This document shows positions 11,680 through 23,255 of a stretch of 64,000 nucleotides of DNA, in pieces. The notes under the pieces were generated by a model. It worked only from the letters and a program-made list of their open reading frames with translations, was not told the origin of the DNA and did no database searches. The stretch's first letter is position 1. Every line of letters starts with the position of its first letter. The DNA comes from Hevea brasiliensis (taxonomy: Eukaryota > Streptophyta > Magnoliopsida > Malpighiales > Euphorbiaceae). The stretch spans positions 8,503,375 through 8,567,374 of the forward strand of contig NC_079510.1 in assembly GCF_030052815.1 (NCBI RefSeq), written 5' to 3'. Both the position numbers and the translations under genes were made by a program.

Positions 11680-13316
11680 GGCCTAGTTTGAGATTACAAG
11701 TGGTTGGGTTTCGACATGACAACTTCTCTGGGTTGATATCACAGGCCCTTGAATTGGAAAGGATAGAACTAGAAGGGGCATTTGAGAAGGTAATCACTGA
11801 AAAAGAGAAAAGCAGTAAGCCTACAGGTCAAAGTCCAAGTAACAATTCGGGTAAGAGGAAGAGCTTTGGGGGACCAAGTAACAGAGGATCTAGTAGGGGA
11901 AGATTCTCAGGGCAGAGGCCACCTAGATCTGGACAACAAACATCTAGGGGTTCCTTTCCTACCCGTGCTTGTGAAACTTGTGGCAGGACTAATGGAGGAG
12001 TATGTTATAAGGCCATAGGAGCCTGTTATAACTGTGGTGGAAGTGGGCATTTTGCTAGAGATTGCACTAGTACCCGCAGATCTGGACCGCCTACTACCAC
12101 TCAGGGATCTGTTCAAGGTTCTGCTTCTAAAGGACAACAGACAACTAGTAGAGGCAGAGGCAGGGGTAGAGGTAACACTTCTGGTAGTCAGGGCACAGTG
12201 AGCCAACCAGAGCAGAGTGGTGCACCAGTCAGGGTGTACACCATGTGCCAGAGGGATGAAGCTGAGACATCAGATGTTGTGGCCGGTACTTTCTCCATTT
12301 TTTATAGAGATGTATATGTGCTGTTTGACCCTGGTTCTACACATTCTTATGCTAGTGCCAGTATTGCATGCTCTATTGCTATTCCTTGTGTGAAATTGGA
12401 TTATGATGTGCTAGTGACTAGTCCTTTAGGACAAGAGGTTAGGGTGAACAAATTGTATAAGGATTGTCCTTTGGTGATCCAAGGACATACATTCCTGTCA
12501 GACTTAATTGACATGCCCTTCCGAGATTATGATATCATCTTAGGCATGGATTGGTTAGCCAGGCATCACGCCATGATTGACTGTAGACTGAAGACAGTCA
12601 CTTTTGGTCTTCCCGAGTATGCAGATGTAGTGATACACGGGGAGAGGCAGTTATTGCCATCCAACATCATTTCAGCTGCACTTGCTAGAAAGATGATTAG
12701 AAAGGGATGTGAAGCTTATCTAGCTCATGTGATAGACACCCAGGTGGGGAGTCTAGATCTTAAAGATATTCCTACAGTATGGGATTTTCCGGATGTTTTT
12801 CCGGAAGAATTACCGGGATTGCCTCCGGAAAGAGAGGTGCAGTTTGAAATTGAGACTATGCCTGGTGTGGAGCCAATCTCCATCACTCCTTATAGGATGG
12901 CACCTGCTGAGTTGAAAGAGCTGAAGGTACAATTGCAGGAATTGTTAGATAAGGGTTTCATCCGCCCTAGCGTGTCACCTTGGGGAGCACCAGTATTATT
13001 TGTGAAGAAAAAGGATGGTACTCTCCGCCTATGCATAGACTACAGACAGTTGAATAAGGTGACCATAAAGAATAGATATCCTCTGCCACGGATTGATGAT
13101 TTGTTTGACCAGTTGAAGGATGCAACTGTATTCTCCAAAATTGACTTGAGATCGGGCTACTACCAGTTGAGGGTGCAGGAGCAAAGTATTCCTAAAACTG
13201 CCTTTAGGACTCGGTATGGCCACTATGAGTTCTTGGTAATGCCATTCGGGTTGACTAATGCTCCGGCTGCTTTTATGGGCCTAATGAACACTATCTTCAG
13301 GCCATATTTGGACTAG
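11676..13316 (+). pseudogene. Element B gag C-terminus, protease and reverse transcriptase to the stop at 13314
   Basis: This frame carries the end of the gag core ([21 protein letters not shown]), a basic glycine/serine/arginine stretch, and an intact CCHC zinc knuckle [14 protein letters not shown] for RNA binding. The aspartic protease follows ([15 protein letters not shown] and [17 protein letters not shown]). RT follows with [47 protein letters not shown] and [20 protein letters not shown]. It ends at TAG 13314-13316 in the sequence IFRPYLD*, where A and C have a Gln codon, so the stop is a point mutation just before the catalytic FIDD box. Confidence 0.92.
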
Positions 13317-14245
13317 TTTATTGTGGTGTTCATTGATGATATTTTGGTGTACTCAAAGAATACAGAGGAACACGACAAACACTTAAGGATAGTATTGCAG
13401 ACTTTGAGGGAGAAGCAATTGTATGCCAAACTGTCGAAATGTGAGTTATGGCTAAAGGAGATTTCATTTTTGGGCATATTGTATCTGCAGAGGGTATCCA
13501 AGTGGATCCTAGCAAAGTAGAAGCCATTCTTAATTGGAAGCCACCTAGAAATGTCACGAAAATTCAGAGTTTCCTTGGTTTAGCTGGGTATTATCGAAGG
13601 TTTGTGAAGGGATTCTCCATACTAGCATCTCCACTGACCAAGGTACTTAGGAAGGATGTAAAATTTCAGTGGACTGATCGATGCCAGGAAAGTTTTGATG
13701 AGTTAAAGAGGCATTTAACTGAAGCTCCAGTCTTAACCTTGCCCACTTTGGGTAAGGAGTATACCATATACAGTGATGCTTCTCATAACGGATTAGGCTG
13801 TGTGTTGATGCAAGATAGAAACGTCATTGCCTATGCTTCACGCCAGCTTAAACCGTATGAGAGGAATTATCCTACACATGACTTGGAGCTAGCAGCCATT
13901 GTCTTTACCTTGAAGATCTGGAGACATTACTTGTATGGGGAGAGATGTTATATATACACAGATCATAAAAGTTTGAAGTACTTGGGAACACAAAAGGAGT
14001 TAAATTTGAGGCAAAGGAGATGGTTAGAGCTTATAAAAGATTATGATTGTTTGATAGACTATCAGCCTGGAAAAGCTAATGTTGTAGCTGATGCTTTAAG
14101 TCGCAAAACCATGGCTGCTTTGAGGGTTTCTCCTTTGTCCATGGTGCATGAATTAAGGGCATTGCATGCTAATTTGGAGATTAATAAAGATGGGCAGATG
14201 GTAGCTACTTGGCAAGTGAAGCCAATCTTTGTGAGAACAAATTAA
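13317..14245 (+). pseudogene. Element B RT catalytic core, connection domain and RNase H
   Basis: Right after the stop the same frame continues with the RT box [11 protein letters not shown] and runs to FLG near 13475. There one base is missing and the frame changes; without correction it stops at 13518-13520. In the new frame the sequence continues [37 protein letters not shown], the RNase H segments [45 protein letters not shown] and [17 protein letters not shown]. It stops at TAA 14243-14245. RNase H would remove the RNA strand of the hybrid. Confidence 0.9.
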
Positions 14246-14833
14246 AGCGATTACCTGAAGGATGATAAGTATGTGAAGTTGATGGAAGAGGCTCGAGATG
14301 GCAAGAAACCAGAATTATCAGTAAATGATAAGAGCTTGTTGTTATATAAGGGCAGAATGTGCATTCCTGAGAATGTTGAACTGAGGCAGACTATTTTAAA
14401 GGAAGCACATGATTTTCCTTTTGCAATGCACCCTGGTGGAACCAAAATGTATAGAAGTGTGAAAGAGCACTATTGGTGGAGAGGAATGAACAAAGACATT
14501 CCAAAATATGTTGCCAAATGCCTAACTTGTCAGCAAGTAAAGGCAGAACACCAAGTGCCTGCAGGGTTGCTACAGCCATTGCCAATTCCCGAATGGAAAT
14601 GGGAAAGAATCACTATGGATTTCGTGACAGGACTTCCACGTACACAAAAGAATCATGATGCAATTTGGGTTATTGTTGATAGATTGACCAAGTCTGCACA
14701 CTTTTTGCCAGTGAGAATGGATTACAACCTGGAAAGATTGGCCAAACTATACATTGACGAAGTGGTGAGGTTGCATGGAGTGCCAATGTCTATTGTGTCT
14801 GATAGAGATCCTAGGTTCACTTCTAGATTCTAG
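14246..14833 (+). pseudogene. Element B integrase, N-terminal zinc domain and first part of the core
   Basis: Same frame as the upstream RNase H, after the TAA. The zinc-binding H-H-C-C pattern is visible in [19 protein letters not shown] and [11 protein letters not shown]. The core has the first catalytic Asp in [13 protein letters not shown] and the second in [14 protein letters not shown]. It stops at TAG 14831-14833, which replaces the Trp codon TGG seen in A. The change lies in a CAG context on the other strand. Confidence 0.9.
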
Positions 14834-15658
14834 GGTAGTCTCCAAAAAGCTCTAGGGACTAGATTGAACTTTAGTACAGCATTCCATCCACAGACAGACG
14901 GCCAGTCTGAAAGGATCATTCAGATTTTGGAGGATATGCTTCGGGCTTGTGTGATTGAGTTTGAAGGGAGTTGGGACACACACTTGCCTTTAATTGAATT
15001 TGCCTACAACAACAGTTATCAGTCAAGCATCGGAATGCCTCCATACGAAGCTCTTTACGGAAGGAAGTGTAGAACTCCTTTGTGTTGGGATGAAGTGGGC
15101 GAGAGGAAGTTGATTGGTCCAGAATTAGTGCAGCAAACAGAAGAAAAGTTTAAGCTCATTAGAGACAGACTCAAAGTTGCAACGGATAGACAGAAGTCCT
15201 ACATTGACCTAAAGAGAAGAGATATTCGGTATAGTGTGGGTGACAAGGTGTTCCTGAAAGTTTCCCCATGGAAGAGGATCATGAGGTTTGGCAGAAAGGG
15301 GAAACTAAGTCCTCGCTTCATTGGGTCGTATGAGGTTCTGGAAAGAGTGGGTCCATTGGCATATAGACTTGCATTGCCTCCGGAGTTAGAAAAGATTCAC
15401 AATGTCTTCCATGTCTCCATGTTAAGGAGGTACAGATCAGACCCCTCTCACATTTTGCCAATAGAGGAGATTGAGGTGAATCCAGACCTGACATATGATG
15501 AAGAGCCCATAAAGATCTTGGCACATGAGGTGAAGCAGCTGAGGAACAAACATATACCTCTAGTCAAAGTGCTGTGGAACCATCATTCAGGCCAAGAGGC
15601 TACATGGGAGCGTGAGGAGGACATGAGGAGACAGCACCCACAGCTATTCAGAGACTGA
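14834..15658 (+). pseudogene. Element B integrase C-terminus with chromodomain-like tail
   Basis: Continues in frame to TGA at 15656-15658. The catalytic Glu lies in [25 protein letters not shown]-type module follows ([60 protein letters not shown]). The C-terminal tail has [20 protein letters not shown] followed by [20 protein letters not shown], the pattern of the Tekay-type chromodomain. In chromoviruses such tails are thought to steer integration towards particular chromatin; here that is inferred from the family. Confidence 0.9.
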
Positions 15659-15692
15659 GACCAGGTAAATTTCGAGGACGAAATTTATTTTT

Positions 15693-15705
15693 AAGGAGGG
15701 GAGAA
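15693..15705 (+). promoter_or_regulatory. Polypurine tract of element B
   Basis: AAGGAGGGGAGAA, one base before the 3' LTR start at 15707. Primer for plus-strand synthesis. Confidence 0.88.
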
Positions 15706-15706
15706 T

Positions 15707-18700
15707 TGTAACACCCCGAACCTCCGAGTTATGAATAGTACCATTTTTGGTCCGTGACTAATACTATTCGAAGACACCTTGAGGACCAAAAATAAATAGA
15801 AATTAATTGAGATAGACACAATAAAAATTCTAGTGAACAAAAAAAAAAAAACTAAGGATTCATCGGGTATTATAAAAAGAAGGATTATGACCCGATGAGG
15901 GGCATTTTGGTCAATTCACCTCAAGAGTTGACTTTTGACCAAAATGTCAATTAAATTAAATAAAATTAATGAATTGAATTATGGGGTAAAAATTGAAGAA
16001 AAATTCAAGTAAAAATATGTAAGGGAAAATTTAAGAAATGAAAACTTAAACTTTCATTTCCATTATGACAAAATTAAAATGAAAGACTTATGGGCTTTTG
16101 ATAGTTAAATTTAATTATTTAATTAAAAGGAAAAATTAAGTAAAAAAAAAAAGGGAATAAAAATTTAAGTTTAATTATCTTTATGGCATAATTAAAATTT
16201 ATAATTTTAATAAGCTAATTTTGGGGATAAATATATATATATATATATAAGAAGACAAATGTCTTCTTCATTTCTTTTTTTCATAAGAGGCCACCACCCT
16301 CTCCTCTCTCTTTCTCTCTCTTTCTTTTTCTCTTCTTCTTCCACTTCTTCCCCTCATTGATTTCCCCTCTCAAGTTTTAATTTCCTTAAATTCCCTTCAT
16401 AAATTCCATAGCCCACTAAAAGAAAACATCAAAGAGATCTTTGATTCAGAGATTAAAAGCAAGGAGAACAAGAATTGGAAGAAAAGTGAAGTTGGAAAGA
16501 AATCAATAAGAGGTAATTTTCTTTTCATTTTAGATTAGTTGTATAAGCTTTGAATGAAGTTAATTTATGATGAAATTTCATAAGAAAATGAAAGAAAACA
16601 TATATGGAACCTAAACTAGGGTTTTGGCCAAATGGGAGAAAAATTAGGGTTTTGAATATTAGCGTTTAGAGACAAAAAATGTGAAGAAGTGCTAAATGAT
16701 GTCTTTGACATATTTTAAGGAAAGAAATGGCCATTTGTGACCTAATTAAGTGTGTGAGAAGTGTTTAAATCAAAGCCAAATTCGGATTGGGTATGAAGCA
16801 TGACCAAAAGTCAATTTTGAGGGACCAAAAATGAAATTTTACAAGTGCAATTGGTATGGGACCAATTGGGACTGAAAATAGGCACTAAATGACACAATTT
16901 TCATTTAGGAAGCATGCCTAAAAAGTGACCAAAACCTAGTGAACAAACTGACCAAACTCGAAAAATTGTAGTATAAACAGTACACATGAACAGTAATCGT
17001 GTTTGGGTCATAACTCGAGCTAGGCAGGTCAAAATGACCTGAAATTTTACCAGTAGTTAGATGAGATATAGACCTAAAACTTTCATGAAGAACACAAACA
17101 CAAATTATGCCATTAACCCAATCAAATTATTGAGCAAAGTTGAGTTACTGAATCTTCAAAACTGCAGAATTGCCAAATGAACAGTAAACTTTGCAAGGCT
17201 ATAACTCTCTCTAGAAAACTCCGATTTAGGCGATTCTTAAACCGATGGAAACCTAAGACATAGTAGAATATTTCATATGAAAAATGTTAGGCCAAATTGT
17301 GAACTTAACTCAATCAAATTGCGAAAAGAATTTGGGTCACTGAATCTGCCAGAATCTGGGCACCTAAAATTGACCAAATGAACAGTAAACTTTGCAAGGC
17401 TATAACTCTCTCTAGAAAACTCCGATTTAGGCGATTCTTGAACAGATGGAAACCTAAGACATAGTAGAACATTTCATATAAAGAACATTAGACCAAATTA
17501 TGGACTTAACTTGGTCAAATTGCTAAACAAATTTGGATCGATAAATCTGCTAGAACAAAATCTGCAGCATAAACAGTGACATGAACAGTAATGGTGTTTT
17601 TGGCATTACTTGAGCTACACAGCTCCGAATTAGGCGATTCAAAAAGGAAAATAAAGTTAAGACCTAAATGAACAATTTTCATGAAGAACATCTCACCAAA
17701 TTATGATCGAAACTAGGTAAAAATTGGGTTCAAAGATTGGGGCACCAAGCTGTCCCAAAACCAAAATATTCTAAAATTTTCAAAGCTAACTTAAGATGCA
17801 TTAGACATGCATATAATGAGTTCTTGGCAGCAATTGAGATTGGTATTGAGGTATTCTATTTGTGTATTTTCAGTAGAAAAAGAAGTTGGAACGGACAAGG
17901 AGAAGTAGGTAACAATAAAGGAGAGCATTGAAGGTTTGTGCACAACTAACATTTTTCTTTGTTTTAGCTTCGTAAATTGATTTGAATAAGTTTATTTGAA
18001 TGAGTTTGATTTGAAATGAGTTTATTTTGAATGAGGTATGTTTTTCTCTTGTATTTGAGGAATTTGTGTGTTGCCACCCCTTTTATGGATTTTATGATGA
18101 TTTGAATATGCTATTGTTTTGCAAACGTATTATTGATTTAGAAACTCTTGACAGTTGTTTTGAAACCACAGTTAGCATGACAGTCCCTTCGAAACTCCCT
18201 AGTAGTAACGGCTTCTTGGGGTTTTATAATTGATGTTGATTATGTCTCCCATTAATAATGGTTAGTGAGGTAAGACTACATGAGTACTCATTAGCTAGCT
18301 AGCCCTTCCCTCATTAATAATGGTTAGTGAGGTTGAGATTGCTTTGTCGTGGTGTACAACACGGCACTGATCGTGAAATTTTGTGTCATGGCCTGAACTG
18401 TGTGTTGATGTTGGCAACACTAATGTTTTGTGAATTGTGATTTATGAAGTGTGATTTCTCATTTGAAATGTTATTCCAATAAATGGCTCTTATGAACTTA
18501 GAACTATTGTGAAGTTTTCATGCTTAAGAAAAATGTGATTTATTATGCTTTGACAAATTATGTTTTACTTTAAGTTTTAAAGTTATTAGTTGTGCACCAC
18601 TGAGTGATATACTCAGCGATAGCTTCTTTATGCTGTCGCAGGTAAGGAAAAGGAGAAGGCTGCCGAGTGAGAGACTTGAAAGCAGCATTTTGGTATTGTT

Positions 18701-19091
18701 TGTGGGTATATATTGTAGTCATACCCCTGTAATTTCCTTTGGATGTATTTTGTACCTATATGCATGGATGTACGGACATTGAGCAGTTTGTATTTAAAAA
18801 CATTGCATTGCTATCACATTTTGAGTTTGTAATTATTTTGTATTTTACTTTGAGACTTATGAAAATGTAACTTTTGCAATATTTAATCTATCATTATTTC
18901 CAATGAATGTTTGCATGGAATTTTAACTATTCTCATACAATTTTCCACAAAAGAATTGATAAGATAAAAAGCTATGGTTTGTTTTAAAATCCTTTGTAGC
19001 ATAACTAATGGGTTATCGGTAGGTGGAGTTCGGTGATTCATTAGGCATGCTATGGGAATATGTCATGCCTTACAAGGGATAAGATGTGACA
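15707..19091 (+). repeat. 3' LTR of element B (3385 bp)
   Basis: Direct repeat of 7416-10852 with the same ends. Differences are scattered substitutions, many of them transitions, and the shorter AT tract at 16230-16249. Long stretches (for example 17740-18120) are identical to the partner. The double hairpin is at 18600-18646. Confidence 0.96.
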
Positions 19092-19149
19092 AGTTGTACT
19101 ATGAAGAAAGAATATTCAAATAACATGTCAAAACAGAATTTAAAAACTA

Positions 19150-19161
19150 GCTCTGATACCA
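19150..19161 (-). promoter_or_regulatory. Primer binding site of element A
   Basis: Minus-strand TGGTATCAGAGC, complementary to the 3' end of plant initiator tRNA-Met. It lies 8 bases inside the 5' LTR end at 19170. The leader from here to gag is split by element B; its other half is 7300-7415. Confidence 0.9.
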
Positions 19162-19169
19162 CCAAAACA

Positions 19170-22100
19170 TGTCACACCCTACCCCTCTGTAAGGCATAAC
19201 ATGATCCCATAGTATACCTAATAAATTACCAACTCCGTCTACTGATAACCCATTAAATACACTACAAGGGATTTTAAAAACTTTTCTTACTTCTTTTACA
19301 GTGGTGAGCACTATTTACAGGTGTTAAAAACCTTTTTGAACTGAAGTGATAGAACTAACACATTTGAATTATTTGGAATTTCTATAAAAATTTTGGCAGA
19401 GTGCCATCTGTATTTTGGATAAAACAGTTCTTCAGAAAGCCTGTAAAAAGCACTTCAATATATTTCCAAATCTCAACTCCAACATATTTCTCAACTCAAA
19501 TCCATAGTAATTTTTTTAAGACTGAGATACAAGAAATATAGTACAATTTTTACAAGTCAAAATAACTCATAATTTACTTTACAACTTCAATGTACAATTT
19601 TAATTTACAACTGCTCAAACCAAGAACAAAATATACATACAGTGAATATACATTACAGTACAAAATGTAAAATGTGGTATACTCATTATACCCGAAAATC
19701 TCTCGCTGGATGTACTAGCAGCCTAGTCTGCTACTCTGTCTGTCTGTCTACCTGCGACAGCAATAAAAAACTATCGCTGAGACAATGTCTCAGTGGTGCA
19801 CAATATTAACCAAATACAACTTTAAATCACAATTCACAAATTATATAAATAGTGGATACTTAAAACCATAGATAAATTCAAGACAATAATGTCATAAGGA
19901 ATTTAACACAATATCACAATAAATCTCCGTAATCAAAACATAGTTAAATTCAAAAGACAGTGAATATCAATAAGAATTTAAACTCCATTTCACAATCTTA
20001 CAATACGTATCAATAAATCACACACAGCTTGAAATCATATTTCAAAGTTCAATTCATCCCAAAAGCCGATGGCTAATGAGGTATTTAATTTGTCCCAAAA
20101 GCTGATGGCTAATGAGGTATAACATAGCTAGCTAGCAAAAATATGAGTACTCATTCTATTCGTCCTCAACAGGCACACACCTCAACACTTCAGCCAGAGA
20201 GGGAATTCAATTCATCCCACTAGACAAGCTAGCGACGAATACAATCAATGTATATGATAGCTGTGGTTTCAAACCATTTACAGTGCTTTTCAATCAATAA
20301 GTATCCATCAAATATCATTCAAATAATTTTTCATAGTTTCACAATTTAAAACAATAATATACAAATAGTCATAATTTATTTCAATTGAAAATAATTCAAA
20401 AGAAATAGCTGTTGTGCACAAACCTCTGATAACTGTCTCCTGGTCTGGACTCAGTGTTTCCTTCCCTTTTCCTGAGTCTTTGCTAACTGAGAAACACAAT
20501 TTGAAGTGTTTCAGTACTTAATTAAACTGTCTCTAACGATAATGCTTGATAAGTAATTCACTGAATTTTAATATTTGCTTAGTCAACCTAATATGTCGAC
20601 CCTCGATGCATTCTAGGTAAATTAGGTTTTAATATTATTAATATGTCACATTCGATAGTATTTTAGGGTTGGTACATGTTACCAAATTCATTTCTATGTA
20701 TTTTGCGTTTTCTTGCAATTTGCTGGATTCCGGAATACTAGTTTGACCTAGCCGGACGACCTAGTTTCCTCGGTTTTCAGGTTTCGGTCAAAACTACAAA
20801 CTTGTAGATCTATGTCTTATGGAACACGAGGCAAAATTTCAGGTCATTCTGAGTTATGTGGACCAAATTATGGTGATTTTACTATTGCTGGTCAAATTGC
20901 ACCAAAATTGGTAATTTTAGGTCACTTTAGGTCATTTTAGGTTCGGCCAGTTTTTGGACCAGAACTTGTGCAAGCTGTTTGACTTGCTTATGGTCATTTC
21001 TGGGTTTTGGTGTCTTCATAAGACTTGTAGATATGGGTCTTAACTATTCATGGTTAAAATTTCAGGTCAATTGGACCTGTTTTGAGTGAGTTATGGCCTG
21101 AACACTAACTGCTGCCCAAATGGTAAATTTTCAGGCCTCAATTGCACTTAATCCGGATTTGGTCATTTTTCAAGCTACCTTGCAAGCAGAATTTTGGTAT
21201 GCTCCCTTCATGAAAGTTGGCACATTTTGTGCCTAGTTTCACCTCCAATTGGTCTCATACCAATTGGAGCCACACACTTAAGGTTATAGGCCTAAAACTC
21301 AAACTGCCTTGTTGCAATTCTTGCATACACATCAAGGATCACTTTTAACACTCACCAAACTCAAAATTCAAACCAATTCTGGTTGTACCACAACCTAAAC
21401 ATAATTTGCAACATATTATAGGTCATTTTGGTAGCTTACAATTACATTCAATGTGCACCAACAAGTGCAGAATTTGTCTAACTCAATTTACAATAATTCA
21501 ATCACCAATTCATGCTCATTTAAATGTCCAACTTCACACCATCCTACATGCACTCAAACTGCTATAACAACCAACATATTTTAACATCATTATTCCATAA
21601 ACCAAGCATGAATTCCAGCATTCTTCAAGAGTTAACAAACTGCCACTATGGTACATTTACATTCCATTAATTTCCAAGCTTTAAATTTCATTTCACATTT
21701 ACATATACTAAGTATAATCACCAAAATGATTTCCCATACACATAAATATTTAATCAACCTTTTAATCCACCATTTACAAGCAAGAGTAAACTATCTTCAA
21801 GATGTTTCCATGGCTGCCAAAAGTACACATTCACATTCAACATCAAACCTCAAAAAATTTCTTCATAAATCAAACACCCATAACATCCTTACAAACTTAA
21901 TGAAGCAATAACCCAAAAATATAAACTTACCACTTTGGAAATTCTTCAAAACCTCTCCAAAACTTGGTTTTCTTGTTGCCTATCTATTGCCCATGGTGTG
22001 AGGATTAACTTTAATGAAGGAAGGTGCATGGAAAGTGGCTTAGATCAAGCTTGCATGAAGCTTTAACCCATGCATCCATGGAGGAACTCCATTCTTGGTT

Positions 22101-22811
22101 TCGGCTGCCCTTTTGAAAGGTTGAAGAAGATGAAATATGCTGCCCATTTTAGCTCTTAAGTGTAACATATAATATTTATTTAATCCCCATAGTGCTCCAC
22201 TTACATAAAATCAATTATTTTATATGTTTAAAATATGTTAATTACCTAATTTGAACTCCATTTTTGCTATTTATATTAGGTACCCCTAAATTAGTTTTTC
22301 ATTATATTTTCCAAGTGTAATATTATTTATTTTTAATGGACATTTAGGTCAAAAGACAACTCGGGGTGTCAAATGACCACAATGCCCCTGTTCGGGTTGC
22401 ATTCCCGATTTTTCGATAACACCGGGTTTTGTCCATTTTTCGATTTTTCACTTTTCTTTGTACTAATTATTTAATTTTTATTTAATATTTCTAATGATAT
22501 TTATACTTCAATAGGGGTCTATTTAATTCCTAAAAATATTTTCCAGGGTTCTTCGCGGTCCAGGGCTAGTCAACGGTCCACGCCGTGACTTCCCGGTGCG
22601 GTCACCCATCGCTAGGGTTCTCGGCTCACTTAACTTGGTTATATTTCTTTGCTATTATTTTTCCTTTGTTTTTCTTGTATTTTCTTTCCTTGTATTTCAT
22701 TATTTTATGTCTCCTTATTCATATCGAAGTGTAGTTCTAGGCATCCTAGCTGTCCAGACAACACTGGTCATCGGAACAGTAGTACGCACTACTGAACATA
22801 GGGGTGTTACA
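19170..22811 (-). repeat. 5' LTR of element A (3642 bp)
   Basis: On the minus strand it starts TGTAACACCCC at 22811 and ends TGACA at 19170, next to the primer site. It matches 1-2626 along the overlapping part. It contains the conserved palindrome (21243-21269), a splice-donor-like GTAAGT whose G is at 21930, and the double hairpin at 19748-19793 with a perfect CTGAGAC/GTCTCAG stem. The four solo LTRs in the right block belong to the same broad LTR subfamily. Confidence 0.93.
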
Positions 22812-23217
22812 TAAAGTCTTTGCTGAGCTACATAGGCTTGCCCGAAGGAAGGATGACGAATTTAGGTTCTTTCAAGCAAAGCCAAACTGTGGGCTCTTCA
22901 CTGATCTCCCTTCTTCATTGAAGAACTGGAAGAACGGGTTCTTTATTTTCAGGAGTAAGATTCAAAACGACTTTAAGGGTATCCAACGGAGTTGGCAACA
23001 CCTGGTCCCTCTGATCCCGAAGAAGATCGCCTTAAATAAGGATGAAGATGCCATGGTAAAAGAGTTAAAGTCTCAAGCGTCCACCCAGAAATTCTCTTGC
23101 TTAGACGCGGTGATGGCCGAACTGAAGTATTGGATGATGCAGCTGATCACTGATGAAGACTACGAGCTTCAGCTCTCTGACCTCAGCCTTGGTACTATCC
23201 ATATCTCTGGCCTCTGA
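22812..23217 (+). pseudogene. Truncated Transposase_28-like ('putative gypsy-type transposon') protein, exon 1 remnant
   Basis: An open frame of about 135 codons begins exactly where the 5' LTR of element A ends and runs to TGA at 23215-23217. It includes FFQAKPNCGLFTDLPSSLKN and WKNGFFIFRSK. Such a Phe/Trp-rich block resembles plant 'putative gypsy-type transposon' proteins, found as extra ORFs in Tat-lineage retrotransposons and as stand-alone genes; I identify it by pattern only. The N-terminal part is missing, presumably left of element A outside the window. A run TTATTTTCTGTGCAG at about 23241-23255 looks like an intron 3' end, so this ORF and the next may be two exons. Confidence 0.55.
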
Positions 23218-23255
23218 ATCTTAGCGAACTCACTAACTTATTTTCTGTGCAGGTA

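Larger units (their letters stand above)
7416..19091 (+). mobile_element. Element B: nearly complete Del/Tekay-type LTR retrotransposon inserted in element A
   Basis: Boundaries are exact. AGTTG occurs at 7411-7415 and again at 19092-19096, directly outside LTR ends TGTAACACCCC and TGTGACA. Total length is 11,676 bp with a 4,854-bp internal region. All pol domains are present in the order PR, RT, RNase H, INT, chromodomain-like tail, typical of Ty3/gypsy chromoviruses. The two LTRs differ at roughly 1-2% of sites by eye, so insertion is recent compared with its neighbours. Three single-base frame changes and three stop codons break gag-pol, so it is inactive as it stands. It lies opposite to A and in the short leader between the A primer site and gag. 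Confidence 0.96.
1..22811 (-). mobile_element. Element A: Del/Tekay-type Ty3/gypsy LTR retrotransposon, interrupted by element B
   Basis: On the minus strand the order is 5' LTR (19170-22811), primer site, leader, gag, protease, RT, RNase H, integrase, chromodomain-like tail, polypurine tract and 3' LTR (1-2626, cut by the window edge). Element B (7416-19091) splits the leader, so the internal region is 19097-19169 plus 2627-7415, about 4.86 kb, close to the 4.85 kb of B. The LTRs begin TGTAACA and end TGACA. The long LTRs, Met-type primer site and integrase tail place it in the Del/Tekay chromoviruses; that is family knowledge, and the layout is seen directly. The coding region is broken, so the copy is not autonomous. 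The bases after its 5' end are TAAAG (22812-22816); the matching duplication should lie to the left of the window. Confidence 0.93.

Noticed and set aside
22596..22814. Hydrophobic ORF in the A LTR, also at 2411-2683 and in reverse at 39070-39291
   Set aside because: Created by a T-rich LTR stretch; the N-terminal part repeats only because the LTRs are related, and there is no translation signal or conservation beyond that.
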